Assembly (NCBI GenBank): GCA_964369175.1
Contig: CAYJEM010000003.1
Location: forward strand, 1 to 64,000
Direction of reading: 5' to 3'
DNA: 64,000 bases
DNA from: Tannockella sp964369175
GTDB taxonomy: Bacteria; Bacillota_I; Bacilli_A; Erysipelotrichales; Coprobacillaceae
This document shows positions 1-8,402 of the stretch, piece after piece. The translations under genes and the position numbers were made by a program. The notes beneath the pieces are model-generated. The model was not told where the DNA came from, searched no databases, and saw nothing but the letters and a program-made list of their open reading frames with translations. Position 1 is the first letter of the stretch. Every line of letters begins with the position of its first letter.

Positions 1-161
1 ATTTCATACCTACACCCCTTTCTATAGTTGTTTTTTGATTTTTCAACTCATTTATAAACAATTTTTGTTTTCACTTGAACGAACCCTATTAAACAGATGG
101 TGAATTTTATTCATTTTAACTTAATACACATTCTTTAAAATTTTGCGTCCAGTTATAAACA

Positions 162-293
162 TTAATATATTACCGGATCCTCATAACGAGTTCCTAGCTT
201 GGCACCATCACTCCTATTGTATGAATAATATTCCATTTCATAATTGTTTGCATCAATCATCCAGTCACGTACTTTTTTAGATTTTGGATCTAC
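162..293 (-). pseudogene. Orphan C-terminal fragment, probably of a polymorphic toxin
   Basis: Forty-three codons, starting V-D-P-K-S-K-K and ending Y-E-D-P-V-I-Y before a TAA, stay open directly after an in-frame TAG and have no start codon or ribosome site of their own. The tail is rich in charged and aromatic residues, which resembles the end of a secreted toxin domain. It lies just beyond the candidate immunity gene on the same strand. Displaced toxin tails with immunity genes are typical of RHS and WapA loci. The family is not recognised, so the toxin reading is an inference from context. Confidence 0.3.
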
Positions 294-315
294 CTAACAT
301 TCTAATTCGACTATC

Positions 316-708
316 TTATAAAGATAAATCAATTTTATGCCCAATTTCAGCATTATCCATAAACTGCAACTTTTCTGAGAAAGTTAATATATTTCCTACA
401 TATGTTTTTAAAATAAATTCACAGCTAAATTCATCCTCTTTAATTTTCACAAGTATTTCTACTCTACCCAATTTATCTATTGTTAGTAATTCCAAAATAA
501 GAGTTGCATTTTCTATAGTATGTGAGTCGTACCATATAACTTTATTTTTCTCATGAACAAATTTATCAACAGCTTTGTTTAAGCTATTTAATATCCCATA
601 ATCAATATAGCTATTATAATCGACATTAATAAATTGTGATTCTATTTTTATATTCAACATGTACATATGGCTGTCAGCCCATATCTTTTTTAATTCCAAA
701 TTATTCAT
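316..708 (-). CDS. Candidate immunity protein of the RHS toxin locus (hypothetical)
   Basis: The 130-residue soluble protein has no signal peptide or membrane segment. It begins MNNLELKKIWAD and alternates short strands with charged stretches, broadly like small WapI-type immunity proteins. It lies downstream of the RHS toxin tip on the same strand, where the cognate immunity gene normally sits. The ATG has no Shine-Dalgarno of its own. A strong AGAAAGGAG lies before an ATG at 755 that opens a 16-codon frame ending in a TGA overlapping this ATG. Either the two are translationally coupled, or one base has been lost from the A-run (complement of 708-714) and the true protein starts at 755. Function is inferred from position only. 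Confidence 0.5.
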   Translation of the reverse strand: MNNLELKKIWADSHMYMLNIKIESQFINVDYNSYIDYGILNSLNKAVDKFVHEKNKVIWYDSHTIENATLILELLTIDKLGRVEILVKIKEDEFSCEFILKTYVGNILTFSEKLQFMDNAEIGHKIDLSL

Positions 709-1014
709 TTTTTTGTACGTATAATGTTAATCTCCGTAATAACCATCAACATCATACTCTCCTTTCTAACTTATACACAAAGTTTATTTTGCTTTCTATT
801 ATTTCAAAAGAACAGAAAGTTTTCTTTGTATGATATAAGCATTCAACTTTAATCATATTTTTGATAGAATATCTGATACACTTGAACTTTTAAACAACTA
901 TTTGCGTGTTTTAATAAAATAAAAAAATAGGAAAATTAGAAATCTTTTAATATTTTATTTACACACTTATTTTTTCAATCGTTGGTTCAATACAGTTATC
1001 TATCAAAATTAATT
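709..1014. other. Intergenic stretch between toxin tail and candidate immunity gene
   Basis: This AT-rich stretch of about 300 bases separates the end of the toxin frame from the candidate immunity gene. The only element I can support is the AGAAAGGAG ribosome site and the 16-codon frame at 705-755 on the minus strand. I see no convincing terminator or promoter. A real toxin-immunity pair is usually closer together, so material may have been lost or inserted here. Confidence 0.4.
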
Positions 1015-1436
1015 TTATTTGAATTTAAAATCGTCAAATACATTTAGAGATTCATTATATACATAATGAATCTCTATACCTTCTACATTGTAGGCCATTT
1101 TAAACCATCCATTTTCGGCTGTCCAACCATTTGTATTATCATTTAATATCGGTTTACTCAACTTTTTTCCACCATGTGGATTGCTAATAACTTCTTCCAT
1201 AGCGAATCTTTCCGCTAAGCTATTAGGAATTTGCCTAGCCCCTCTGGAGTGCTTGTCACTATAAGAAATATTTTTAATTTTATCAAGTAGTTCGTCTATT
1301 AAATCACTACTTATTACTTGAGTTTGTGCCTGCTTAAATATACCACCAACCCAATCAGAGAATCCCTTTAAAGCATTCACTATTGGATTAATTATTTTTT
1401 CTCCAAGTAACCACTTTATTGTACCAATAGCATCTC
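1015..1436 (-). pseudogene. RHS toxin C-terminal domain, out of frame with its RHS part
   Basis: Reading the minus strand one base out of phase from the upstream RHS frame gives an unbroken continuation through the stop at 1437: F-F-G-K-I-G-D-A-I-G-T-I, on through S-D-W-V-G-G-I-F, to a tail with AMEEVISNPHGG, GWFKMAYNVEGIEIHY and a final DDFKFK. This compact end module resembles polymorphic-toxin C-terminal domains, though I cannot name the Ntox family. The first ATG-like codon in this frame, a GTG at 1380, has no ribosome site. The segment is therefore the toxin half of the RHS gene, cut off by a one-base deletion in the run at 1447-1452. The deletion could be real, phase-variable or a sequencing error. 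Confidence 0.6.
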
Positions 1437-2342
1437 CTATTTTTCCAAAAAATCTGTTACTGTTTTTCCCATTGATTGCACAGTTGGTGAGAGCTTCGAT
1501 ACAAACTCATAGGCATTACTACATGCTTTTCCCATTTGTTTTGCACCAGCCATTAATGCATTTGGCAATACAATACAAGCTATATTAATTATTCCTGATA
1601 ATAACATACCTCTAGCAAAATAGATAAATGCATTTAATCCATCTGCAATATCTCCTATTCCAAATGGTATCCATCCAACATAATCTAATATTGTATGCAC
1701 TTTGTCCAATAAACCAGCTATTGTACTATTTGTTTGTTTAGGACACTTCGCTACCACTTGTACTTGTTTCATTTGTGGTTTTATATCCTCAAATGCTTTT
1801 ATTTGTGCACTTGATGTGGCAAGTCCTACTGCTGCAATTGCAGCTATCATTCCTTTATTACTGTTTGTATTTGTTGATTGTGACTGCGTGGTTGTTGTTG
1901 ATTTTGTTACTACATTTGTTGGAATAGGTGTTCCATCTTTTATCGATTGTACTATCTTACTAGCAATATCTGTTAGCGTTGTAGAAAATGACCAATTTCC
2001 ATTTCTATCAACATATTTATATGGATTATTTAATGTGTATGCATACCTATTTTGAGAAATAATACTCTCTTTTTCTCCTGAGTAATTTGTATCAATTTGT
2101 ATAAATCTTGAGATACTAGGATCATAATATCTAGCTCTTAAATAGATAAGCCCACTGTTATCTAATACTTCCCCATTATATCCATGAGTAATATCTGATT
2201 GCACCGTATACCCATAATCAGTATAACTTATTTGTGTGATGTTTTCATCAGTTATTTTTGCAATAACACTATCATTCCATCCATTAACAATTACTTCTTC
2301 ATCACAAAAAGAGACAAACAACGAATCGTTATTTGTCTTCAT
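1437..2342 (-). CDS. RHS-repeat core tip and pre-toxin region, frameshifted at its end
   Basis: The 301-residue protein has the RHS core-terminating signature at about residues 55-120: GYNGEVLDNSGLIYLRARYY, then D-P-S-I-S-R-F-I and NRYAYTLNNPYKYVDRNGNW. A Thr/Ser/Gln linker follows, then a pre-toxin-like hydrophobic segment containing IPFGIGDIADGLNAFIYFA. RHS cores encapsulate and release the C-terminal toxin. Full RHS/WapA proteins exceed 1,000 residues, so this is only the tip, but it has its own AGAAGG site before the ATG. It starts 36 bases after galT ends. The frame stops at an early TAG, and the toxin continues one base out of phase. It may be a displaced orphan tip that recombines with a full RHS gene elsewhere. 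Confidence 0.7.
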   Translation of the reverse strand: MKTNNDSLFVSFCDEEVIVNGWNDSVIAKITDENITQISYTDYGYTVQSDITHGYNGEVLDNSGLIYLRARYYDPSISRFIQIDTNYSGEKESIISQNRYAYTLNNPYKYVDRNGNWSFSTTLTDIASKIVQSIKDGTPIPTNVVTKSTTTTQSQSTNTNSNKGMIAAIAAVGLATSSAQIKAFEDIKPQMKQVQVVAKCPKQTNSTIAGLLDKVHTILDYVGWIPFGIGDIADGLNAFIYFARGMLLSGIINIACIVLPNALMAGAKQMGKACSNAYEFVSKLSPTVQSMGKTVTDFLEK

Positions 2343-2377
2343 ATTCCTTCTATTGAACTTAATAGAATCTTATTGAA

Positions 2378-3868
2378 TTAAGATATTTTTGTGAATTTTA
2401 AGTCAGCTAAGTATTCTTCAAAAGTTTCATCTTCTTTAAATACTCCAGCACAACATAATACTTCTTCAAATATTTTCCCAATTTCTTCTTGAATGATTTG
2501 TTCAACATTATCACTTGTAATGTTTGGATTACGTTTTTTCAAAGCGATAATCCAATCACTATGTTTAGAAATTGTTTCATTTGTTGAAACATCTTTGTTA
2601 TTAACTAGATATTCTTTTAGTATTTCAATTTCTTCTTTTAATCTTGATGGTAATACTGCAAGTCCCATAACTTCAATTAAACCAATGTTTTCCTTTTTAA
2701 TATGATGTAAATGACTATGAGGATGATATACTCCTAAAGGATGTTCCTCTGTTGTAATATTATTTCGTAATACTAAATCTAATTGAAAGGACTTATTTAC
2801 TCTTCTTGCAATCGGTGTGATTGTATTATGAGGTTGATCAGTGTAAGCGTAAATGAAGGCAGATTCATTTGTATAACCACGCCAATGATCTAATATTTGT
2901 GTTGCTAGTTGTTCAATGTCATTTCTATTTTCACTTGTTAAACGTATTACGGAAAGTGGCCATTTTAATCTTTCAATTGTTACACTTGGATATTTGTCAT
3001 AACTATGTCTAGATAATACTGGTGCATTGTCCATTGCAAATGTATATTTTCCACCTTGGAAATGATCATGTGATAATATTGAACCCCCAACGATCGGTAA
3101 GTCTGCATTTGATCCAACAAAGTAATGTGGAAATGATTCAATAAAATCCATCATTTTAGAAAATGTTTTGCTTTCAATCTTCATTGGAACGTGTTCCCCA
3201 CTAAATAAAATACAATGTTCATTGTAGTATACATATGGTGAATATTGAAGAAACCATGCTTTATCTCCAATTGTAATTGGAATGATACGATGATTTTGTC
3301 TTGCTGGCATCGTCATACTACCTTTAGCACCAACATTTTCTTTACATAATAGGCATTTAGGATAACTAACTGATTTTTGATTTTTTGCAGCAGCAATTGC
3401 TTTTGGATCTTTTTCTGGCTTAGCAAGATTAATGGTAACATCTAAGTCTCCATACTGAGTACTTGTTTTCCATTTTACATCTTTTTTAATTCGATACGTA
3501 CGAATATAATCGCTATCTAAACTTAGCTTATAGAAGTAATTGGTTGCATCATTTGGACTTTTTTTATAAAGTTCTTTAAATGTATTTTGAACAGTACTTG
3601 GAAAAGGAATCATTACCCCCATTAGTTTGGTATCTAACATATCTTTATAGACGATACTATCTTCGATAACTCCTCTATAAATAGCATCTTTTAAGATAAT
3701 ATTTAATGTTGTTTCTAAGTCATAACGTGTATCTTGATTTGATGGTATATATTCATCTAAATTTAGAATATCTAAGAAGCGATTCATCACATAAATTGAA
3801 TCTGCTTCTTGGATTAGTTCTTTTTCTATTCCATATTGAATTAAATTTTCTAATGCTAAGTAAACCAT
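2378..3868 (-). CDS. galT: Galactose-1-phosphate uridylyltransferase, class II
   Basis: GalT swaps galactose-1-phosphate with UDP-glucose to give UDP-galactose and glucose-1-phosphate in the cytoplasmic Leloir pathway. From the ATG at 3868 the protein has 496 residues, the length of the Firmicutes class II form. The active-site-like motif GGSILSHDHFQGG lies near residue 262, and a second histidine cluster, YHPHSHLHH, near 381. A Cys pair (KCLLCKEN) lies near 171. The ORF extends 20 codons upstream into galE, but AAGGAG precedes the internal ATG, which sits one base after the galE stop. It is the last gene of the galactose operon. Confidence 0.95.
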   Translation of the reverse strand: MVYLALENLIQYGIEKELIQEADSIYVMNRFLDILNLDEYIPSNQDTRYDLETTLNIILKDAIYRGVIEDSIVYKDMLDTKLMGVMIPFPSTVQNTFKELYKKSPNDATNYFYKLSLDSDYIRTYRIKKDVKWKTSTQYGDLDVTINLAKPEKDPKAIAAAKNQKSVSYPKCLLCKENVGAKGSMTMPARQNHRIIPITIGDKAWFLQYSPYVYYNEHCILFSGEHVPMKIESKTFSKMMDFIESFPHYFVGSNADLPIVGGSILSHDHFQGGKYTFAMDNAPVLSRHSYDKYPSVTIERLKWPLSVIRLTSENRNDIEQLATQILDHWRGYTNESAFIYAYTDQPHNTITPIARRVNKSFQLDLVLRNNITTEEHPLGVYHPHSHLHHIKKENIGLIEVMGLAVLPSRLKEEIEILKEYLVNNKDVSTNETISKHSDWIIALKKRNPNITSDNVEQIIQEEIGKIFEEVLCCAGVFKEDETFEEYLADLKFTKIS

Positions 3869-3869
3869 T

Positions 3870-4865
3870 TTATTTCTCCTTACTATATCCTTCAGGATGA
3901 AGGCTATGCCACTTCCATGCTGAAGCAATTATTTTTTCTAAGCTATCATGTTTTGGTGACCAACCTAGTACTTCTTTAGCAGCACTGCTTGAAGCAATTA
4001 ACTTAGCAGGATCACCTGCTCTTTTACCGCATTCCACTGCTGGAATTTCATGTCCAGTAACTTTTCTAGCAGTTTCGATAACTTCTTTAACAGTAAATCC
4101 AATCCCATTACCTAAATTGAAAATATTACTTTCGCCACCATTTTTTAAATAATCAACAGCTAAGATATGAGCATCAGCCAAATCTAATACATGAATATAA
4201 TCACGAACACATGTTCCATCATGGGTATCATAATCTACTCCATAGATACTTATTGCATTTCTTTTATTGTTTGGTACTTGTAAAATTAATGGTATTAAGT
4301 GACTTTCAGGATTATGTGCTTCCCCAATTTCACCTGATTCATCAGCACCACATGCATTAAAATAACGAAGTGATACAAATGATAAACCGTGTGCATTTGC
4401 TGTCCATTTGAACATTTTTTCCATAGCAAGTTTTGTTTCTCCATATGGGTTTGTTGGAACAGTATCATCTGTTTCAACAATTGGAATACTCTTTGGTTCA
4501 CCGTATGTTGCTGCAGTTGATGAAAATACAATATTTTTAACATCTGTTTTAATAATTGCATCTAACAATTGTTTTGTTTTACAAACATTATTTTCATAAT
4601 ATTTTAAAGGATTTGTTACACTTTCACCTACTAGTGAATATGCTGCAAAGTGAATAATTGAATCAACATCATGTTTTTTACATACATCAATAATTAATTC
4701 TTTGTCACCAATATCTCCTTTATAAAAAGTAGCACGACTATCTACAGATTCAATATAACCTGTTGAAAGGTCATCAACAACGACTACCTCTCTATTTAAA
4801 TCACATAATACTCTTACTGTATGGCTACCGATATACCCAGCTCCACCTAATACTAGAATTGACAT
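3870..4865 (-). CDS. galE: UDP-glucose 4-epimerase
   Basis: GalE interconverts UDP-galactose and UDP-glucose with tightly bound NAD+, recycling the carrier used by GalT. The 331-residue short-chain dehydrogenase fold begins with the Rossmann motif GGAGYIGS (residues 7-14). The catalytic S-S-T-A-A-T-Y-G segment lies near 115-122 and the YxxxK pair is Y141/K145. Length is normal. The gene lies between galK and galT. Its last codons hold the ribosome site of galT, so the two are translationally linked. Confidence 0.97.
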   Translation of the reverse strand: MSILVLGGAGYIGSHTVRVLCDLNREVVVVDDLSTGYIESVDSRATFYKGDIGDKELIIDVCKKHDVDSIIHFAAYSLVGESVTNPLKYYENNVCKTKQLLDAIIKTDVKNIVFSSTAATYGEPKSIPIVETDDTVPTNPYGETKLAMEKMFKWTANAHGLSFVSLRYFNACGADESGEIGEAHNPESHLIPLILQVPNNKRNAISIYGVDYDTHDGTCVRDYIHVLDLADAHILAVDYLKNGGESNIFNLGNGIGFTVKEVIETARKVTGHEIPAVECGKRAGDPAKLIASSSAAKEVLGWSPKHDSLEKIIASAWKWHSLHPEGYSKEK

Positions 4866-4881
4866 TCCTTATTACTCCTCC

Positions 4882-6132
4882 TTATGATAGTTCTACTCCA
4901 CCTACTTGACGAATTGATAATATATAACATTTATCTTTTCCAAGTACTGCTTCGATTTGATTTTTAAATTCTGCTAACATTGATACTGGTACAAATGCTT
5001 GTACAGTTCCTGCAAATCCCCCACCATGAACTCTAAAGGCACCTTTTCCTTGTAGTAATTCTTGACACATTGCTAGTGCTATTGATACTTTTTGATTTGT
5101 CGCATCTTTTGTTGCAAAGATATTTTGTAAATACATGAATGAAGAAAACCCTGATTCTGTAACTAATTGTAAGAATCTTGAATAGTCTTTTTGTTGCAGT
5201 GCTTCTTTTTGTAAAATCGCACGAGCATTTTCATTTTGGAAATGAAGTGCTCTTAAATATCCTCTATCGCCAGCTTTTTCAATTACTTCACTAGCGCTGT
5301 TAATTAATTGTTCTTTTGTAATTTCACGTAAGTATTCTTTATTAAATACTTGGGCAACTTTTTTCATTTCAACTGTAATATCAGCATATTCATTTGTAAG
5401 ATCAGCATGATCTGCTCCTGAATCAATAATACATATTGCATGTTCCATTTCTTCCATAGATAATTCTACATTATCAATAATTGGTGTTTCTGGATCATTA
5501 AAATCAATTGCAACAACATTTCCTACTGATGATGCCATTTGATCCATTAACCCACAAGGTTTACCAAAATATACATTTTCAGCATATTGCCCAATCTTAG
5601 CATTTTCAACATCTGATACTTCATCATTACAATATAAATGATTGAATACAGTTCCTAAAAATACTTCAAAAGCTGCCGAAGAACTTAACCCTGAACCTGA
5701 AAGTACACTTGACATACAATAGATATCAACTCCACCTACAGTGTAACCTAGTTGTTGCAATCTTGAAGCAACACCTTTGATTAAAGAAACTGTTGTATTT
5801 TTTTCACTTTCAACAACTTCTAAGTTTGAGATATCAACGACTATTAAACCATAACCTTTTGAAAATAAACGAACAATACTTGAATTTGTTGCACTAGCAA
5901 CACCAATAACATCTAAATCGATTGCTGCTGCAACAACACATCCATGTTGATGATCAGTATGATTCCCGCCGATTTCAATACGTCCAGGAGCAGAGAAGAT
6001 GCGTACATCTTCATTGCTTCCGTATTCTTTTTCAAATCCAGCCTTTACTTCTTCAATACGTTGATCATAATAGCTTGGGTTTTCTTGGTAACGAGGATAT
6101 AATTTACTAATTTCACTTTTACTTACTTTCAT
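4882..6132 (-). CDS. galK: Galactokinase
   Basis: Galactokinase phosphorylates galactose at C1 with ATP, the entry step of the Leloir pathway. The 416-residue GHMP kinase shows the galactokinase signature PGRIEIGGNHTDHQHG at 49-64, the ATP-binding SSVLSGSGLSSSAAFE at 141-156, and the third GHMP motif RVHGGGFAGTVQAF near the C-terminus. AAGGAG precedes the ATG. It is separated by 16 bases from galE and 32 bases from the alpha-galactosidase upstream, in one minus-strand operon. Confidence 0.97.
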   Translation of the reverse strand: MKVSKSEISKLYPRYQENPSYYDQRIEEVKAGFEKEYGSNEDVRIFSAPGRIEIGGNHTDHQHGCVVAAAIDLDVIGVASATNSSIVRLFSKGYGLIVVDISNLEVVESEKNTTVSLIKGVASRLQQLGYTVGGVDIYCMSSVLSGSGLSSSAAFEVFLGTVFNHLYCNDEVSDVENAKIGQYAENVYFGKPCGLMDQMASSVGNVVAIDFNDPETPIIDNVELSMEEMEHAICIIDSGADHADLTNEYADITVEMKKVAQVFNKEYLREITKEQLINSASEVIEKAGDRGYLRALHFQNENARAILQKEALQQKDYSRFLQLVTESGFSSFMYLQNIFATKDATNQKVSIALAMCQELLQGKGAFRVHGGGFAGTVQAFVPVSMLAEFKNQIEAVLGKDKCYILSIRQVGGVELS

Positions 6133-6164
6133 AATACGCTCCTTATTTCTATGATATTATTGAT

Positions 6165-8378
6165 TTATTTTGCTTCAAATACATATATTTGTGATGTAAA
6201 GTCACCACAGTCAGTTCCTGATGTGTATTTCCCCTTAAATAAATCACTTTGAATTAGTCCGGTAAATTCAGTTTCTAGAATCATTCCTAGATTCATTAAC
6301 TCATCTCCAAAATATGTTTTACCGTTACAAGTATATTCTAAATCATTTTCTAATCCAGTTAAAGTGATTTTCTTTAAAGAAGTGTTTGGGGTAGCAAGTA
6401 TTTTATAATATCCTAGAATTGCTGTCTTTTTATCTTTTGAAACAACCATCCATGAATAGTAATTACCTTGTTTTAAACGATAGAAATCTCCAAGTTGAAT
6501 TACTTCACGATATTTCTTGAAGAATTCAATTTGATGTTGAACTTGCAGTGTTTCACTTTCATCCATTTCATTAACATTTAACTCATAACCAAATGTTCCA
6601 AAATACGCTACATTAGCACGTGTTTCTAAACTTGTTTCACGAAATACCTGATGATTTGGAATTGCTGCTACGTGGCTTCCCATTGATACTACTGGATATA
6701 CCATAGATGTACCATATTGAATGTGTAAACGTTCAATAGCATCAGTGTCATCGCTTGTCCAGGCTTGTGGAGCGTAGTATAACATCCCGGCATCAAATCT
6801 TGCACCACCCGAGGCACATGATTCAAATAAAATATTTGGAAATCTTGCAATTAGTTTTTCGTACAGTGAATATACTCCTAAGATATATCTATGGAAGAAT
6901 TCTTTTTGTCTATCTGGTGATAAGTGTAAACTATACGCCTCCGTAATATTACGATTCATATCCCATTTGATATAGGCGATATTTGCATTATCGATTGTTT
7001 CTATCATTACATTATAAATATATTCAACAACATCTTCTCTACTAAAATCTAATACATATTGATTTCTACCATAAGACATTTTACGATTTGGTGTTTTAAT
7101 CACGAAATCAGGATGTGTTTTATATAATTCACTTATTTCATTGACCATTTCTGGTTCAAACCATAATCCAAATTCAAGTCCTAAATCATTGATTTTCTTT
7201 GCAAGACCTTCAACTCCATTTGGAAGTTTTTCTAAATATACATCCCAGTCTCCTAAAGATGTTTGATCATTATCACGTTTTCCAAACCAACCATCATCCA
7301 ATACAAATAATTCAACACCTAGTTTTTTTGCTTTCGTAGCAATTTGTAAAATACTTTCTTCATTAAAATCAAAGTATGTTGCTTCCCAGTTGTTAATTAG
7401 AATTGGTCTAGTTTTGTTTTTGTATTTACCACGCATTACGTTTTCTCTAAATAAATTGTGGAAATTTTGTGACATTCCATTTAATCCTTTATCACTATAT
7501 ATAGAAACAGCTTCTGGTGTTTGGAATGTTTCATTAGGTTCTAATGTCCATTCGAATTCAAATGGATTAATTCCCATTGTTACACGTGTTACATCATATG
7601 CATCAACTTGTACTTGAGCTAAGAAGTTACCACTATATACAAGTGCAAACCCATAAGCTTCACCACTTACTTCCGTTGTTGTTTCACGTTTTAATGCGAT
7701 AAATGGATTATGCATAGCACTACTAGCCCCGCGGCTACTAGATACTGATTGTACTCCCTTTTCTAAGTTACGAACATGTACATGTCTTTCACGAGACCAA
7801 GCTCCATCTAAAGTTATCATTTGATAATCACTATCATACAAGTCTAATTGTAAAGACATTGCACGATTTATTTTAATTGTTTTATCAGATAAGTTTTTAA
7901 ATTCTACTGAACGTACGATTCCTGAAACATTTTCAAATACATGGTATTTTAAGATCATTTCTACATTAATAACTTCATCATACATCGTAATTTCTACAGT
8001 CTCTACATCTTTACCATATGTTTGAGGCAATCCTTGAAGTTTTGATTTACCACTAAAGATTTTATGGCTTTTGTAACGGAAGTCGGTAATACGACTTCCA
8101 TTATCACTTGTAAGTTGGTAAGCTGGTTCACGGAAATCCCCAGTTCCATAACTTGCATATTCTTGTTTTATGATTTCCATTGAAAAGTCTAAGTCCCCTT
8201 CAAAAGTACATGGAGATAAAATTACTCCACGTTCTACTAAAAGGTGATCAAATTCATCACGATGACGAATTGCTTTTCCATAATATAACTGCCCTAACTG
8301 CTCATTTCTCATTATCTTGAAAATGTAACTAATTTTACCATTTGATATATGAAATGTGTTATTTGTAAATTTGATCAT
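6165..8378 (-). CDS. Alpha-galactosidase, GH36
   Basis: The enzyme hydrolyses terminal alpha-1,6-galactosides such as melibiose and raffinose sugars, releasing galactose for GalK. The 737-residue protein has the three-part GH36 build: an N-terminal beta-sandwich, a TIM barrel with W-F-G-K-R-D, the nucleophile motif KWDMNRNI and FESCASGGARFD, the acid/base motif SDDTD, then a C-terminal sheet. No signal peptide is present, so it is cytoplasmic and substrates must be imported intact. A GAGGGA ribosome site precedes the ATG. It lies second in the galactose operon, behind the symporter. Confidence 0.95.
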   Translation of the reverse strand: MIKFTNNTFHISNGKISYIFKIMRNEQLGQLYYGKAIRHRDEFDHLLVERGVILSPCTFEGDLDFSMEIIKQEYASYGTGDFREPAYQLTSDNGSRITDFRYKSHKIFSGKSKLQGLPQTYGKDVETVEITMYDEVINVEMILKYHVFENVSGIVRSVEFKNLSDKTIKINRAMSLQLDLYDSDYQMITLDGAWSRERHVHVRNLEKGVQSVSSSRGASSAMHNPFIALKRETTTEVSGEAYGFALVYSGNFLAQVQVDAYDVTRVTMGINPFEFEWTLEPNETFQTPEAVSIYSDKGLNGMSQNFHNLFRENVMRGKYKNKTRPILINNWEATYFDFNEESILQIATKAKKLGVELFVLDDGWFGKRDNDQTSLGDWDVYLEKLPNGVEGLAKKINDLGLEFGLWFEPEMVNEISELYKTHPDFVIKTPNRKMSYGRNQYVLDFSREDVVEYIYNVMIETIDNANIAYIKWDMNRNITEAYSLHLSPDRQKEFFHRYILGVYSLYEKLIARFPNILFESCASGGARFDAGMLYYAPQAWTSDDTDAIERLHIQYGTSMVYPVVSMGSHVAAIPNHQVFRETSLETRANVAYFGTFGYELNVNEMDESETLQVQHQIEFFKKYREVIQLGDFYRLKQGNYYSWMVVSKDKKTAILGYYKILATPNTSLKKITLTGLENDLEYTCNGKTYFGDELMNLGMILETEFTGLIQSDLFKGKYTSGTDCGDFTSQIYVFEAK

Positions 8379-8402
8379 TGTTAATTCCCTCTTTTTACTA
8401 TT

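Noticed and set aside
702..833. Plus-strand short frames around the immunity gene
   Set aside because: Low complexity, no ribosome site, antisense to the better supported minus-strand gene.
1702..2055. 117-codon plus-strand frame opposite the RHS tip
   Set aside because: Composition follows the antisense of the Thr/Ser/Gln linker; no ribosome site.
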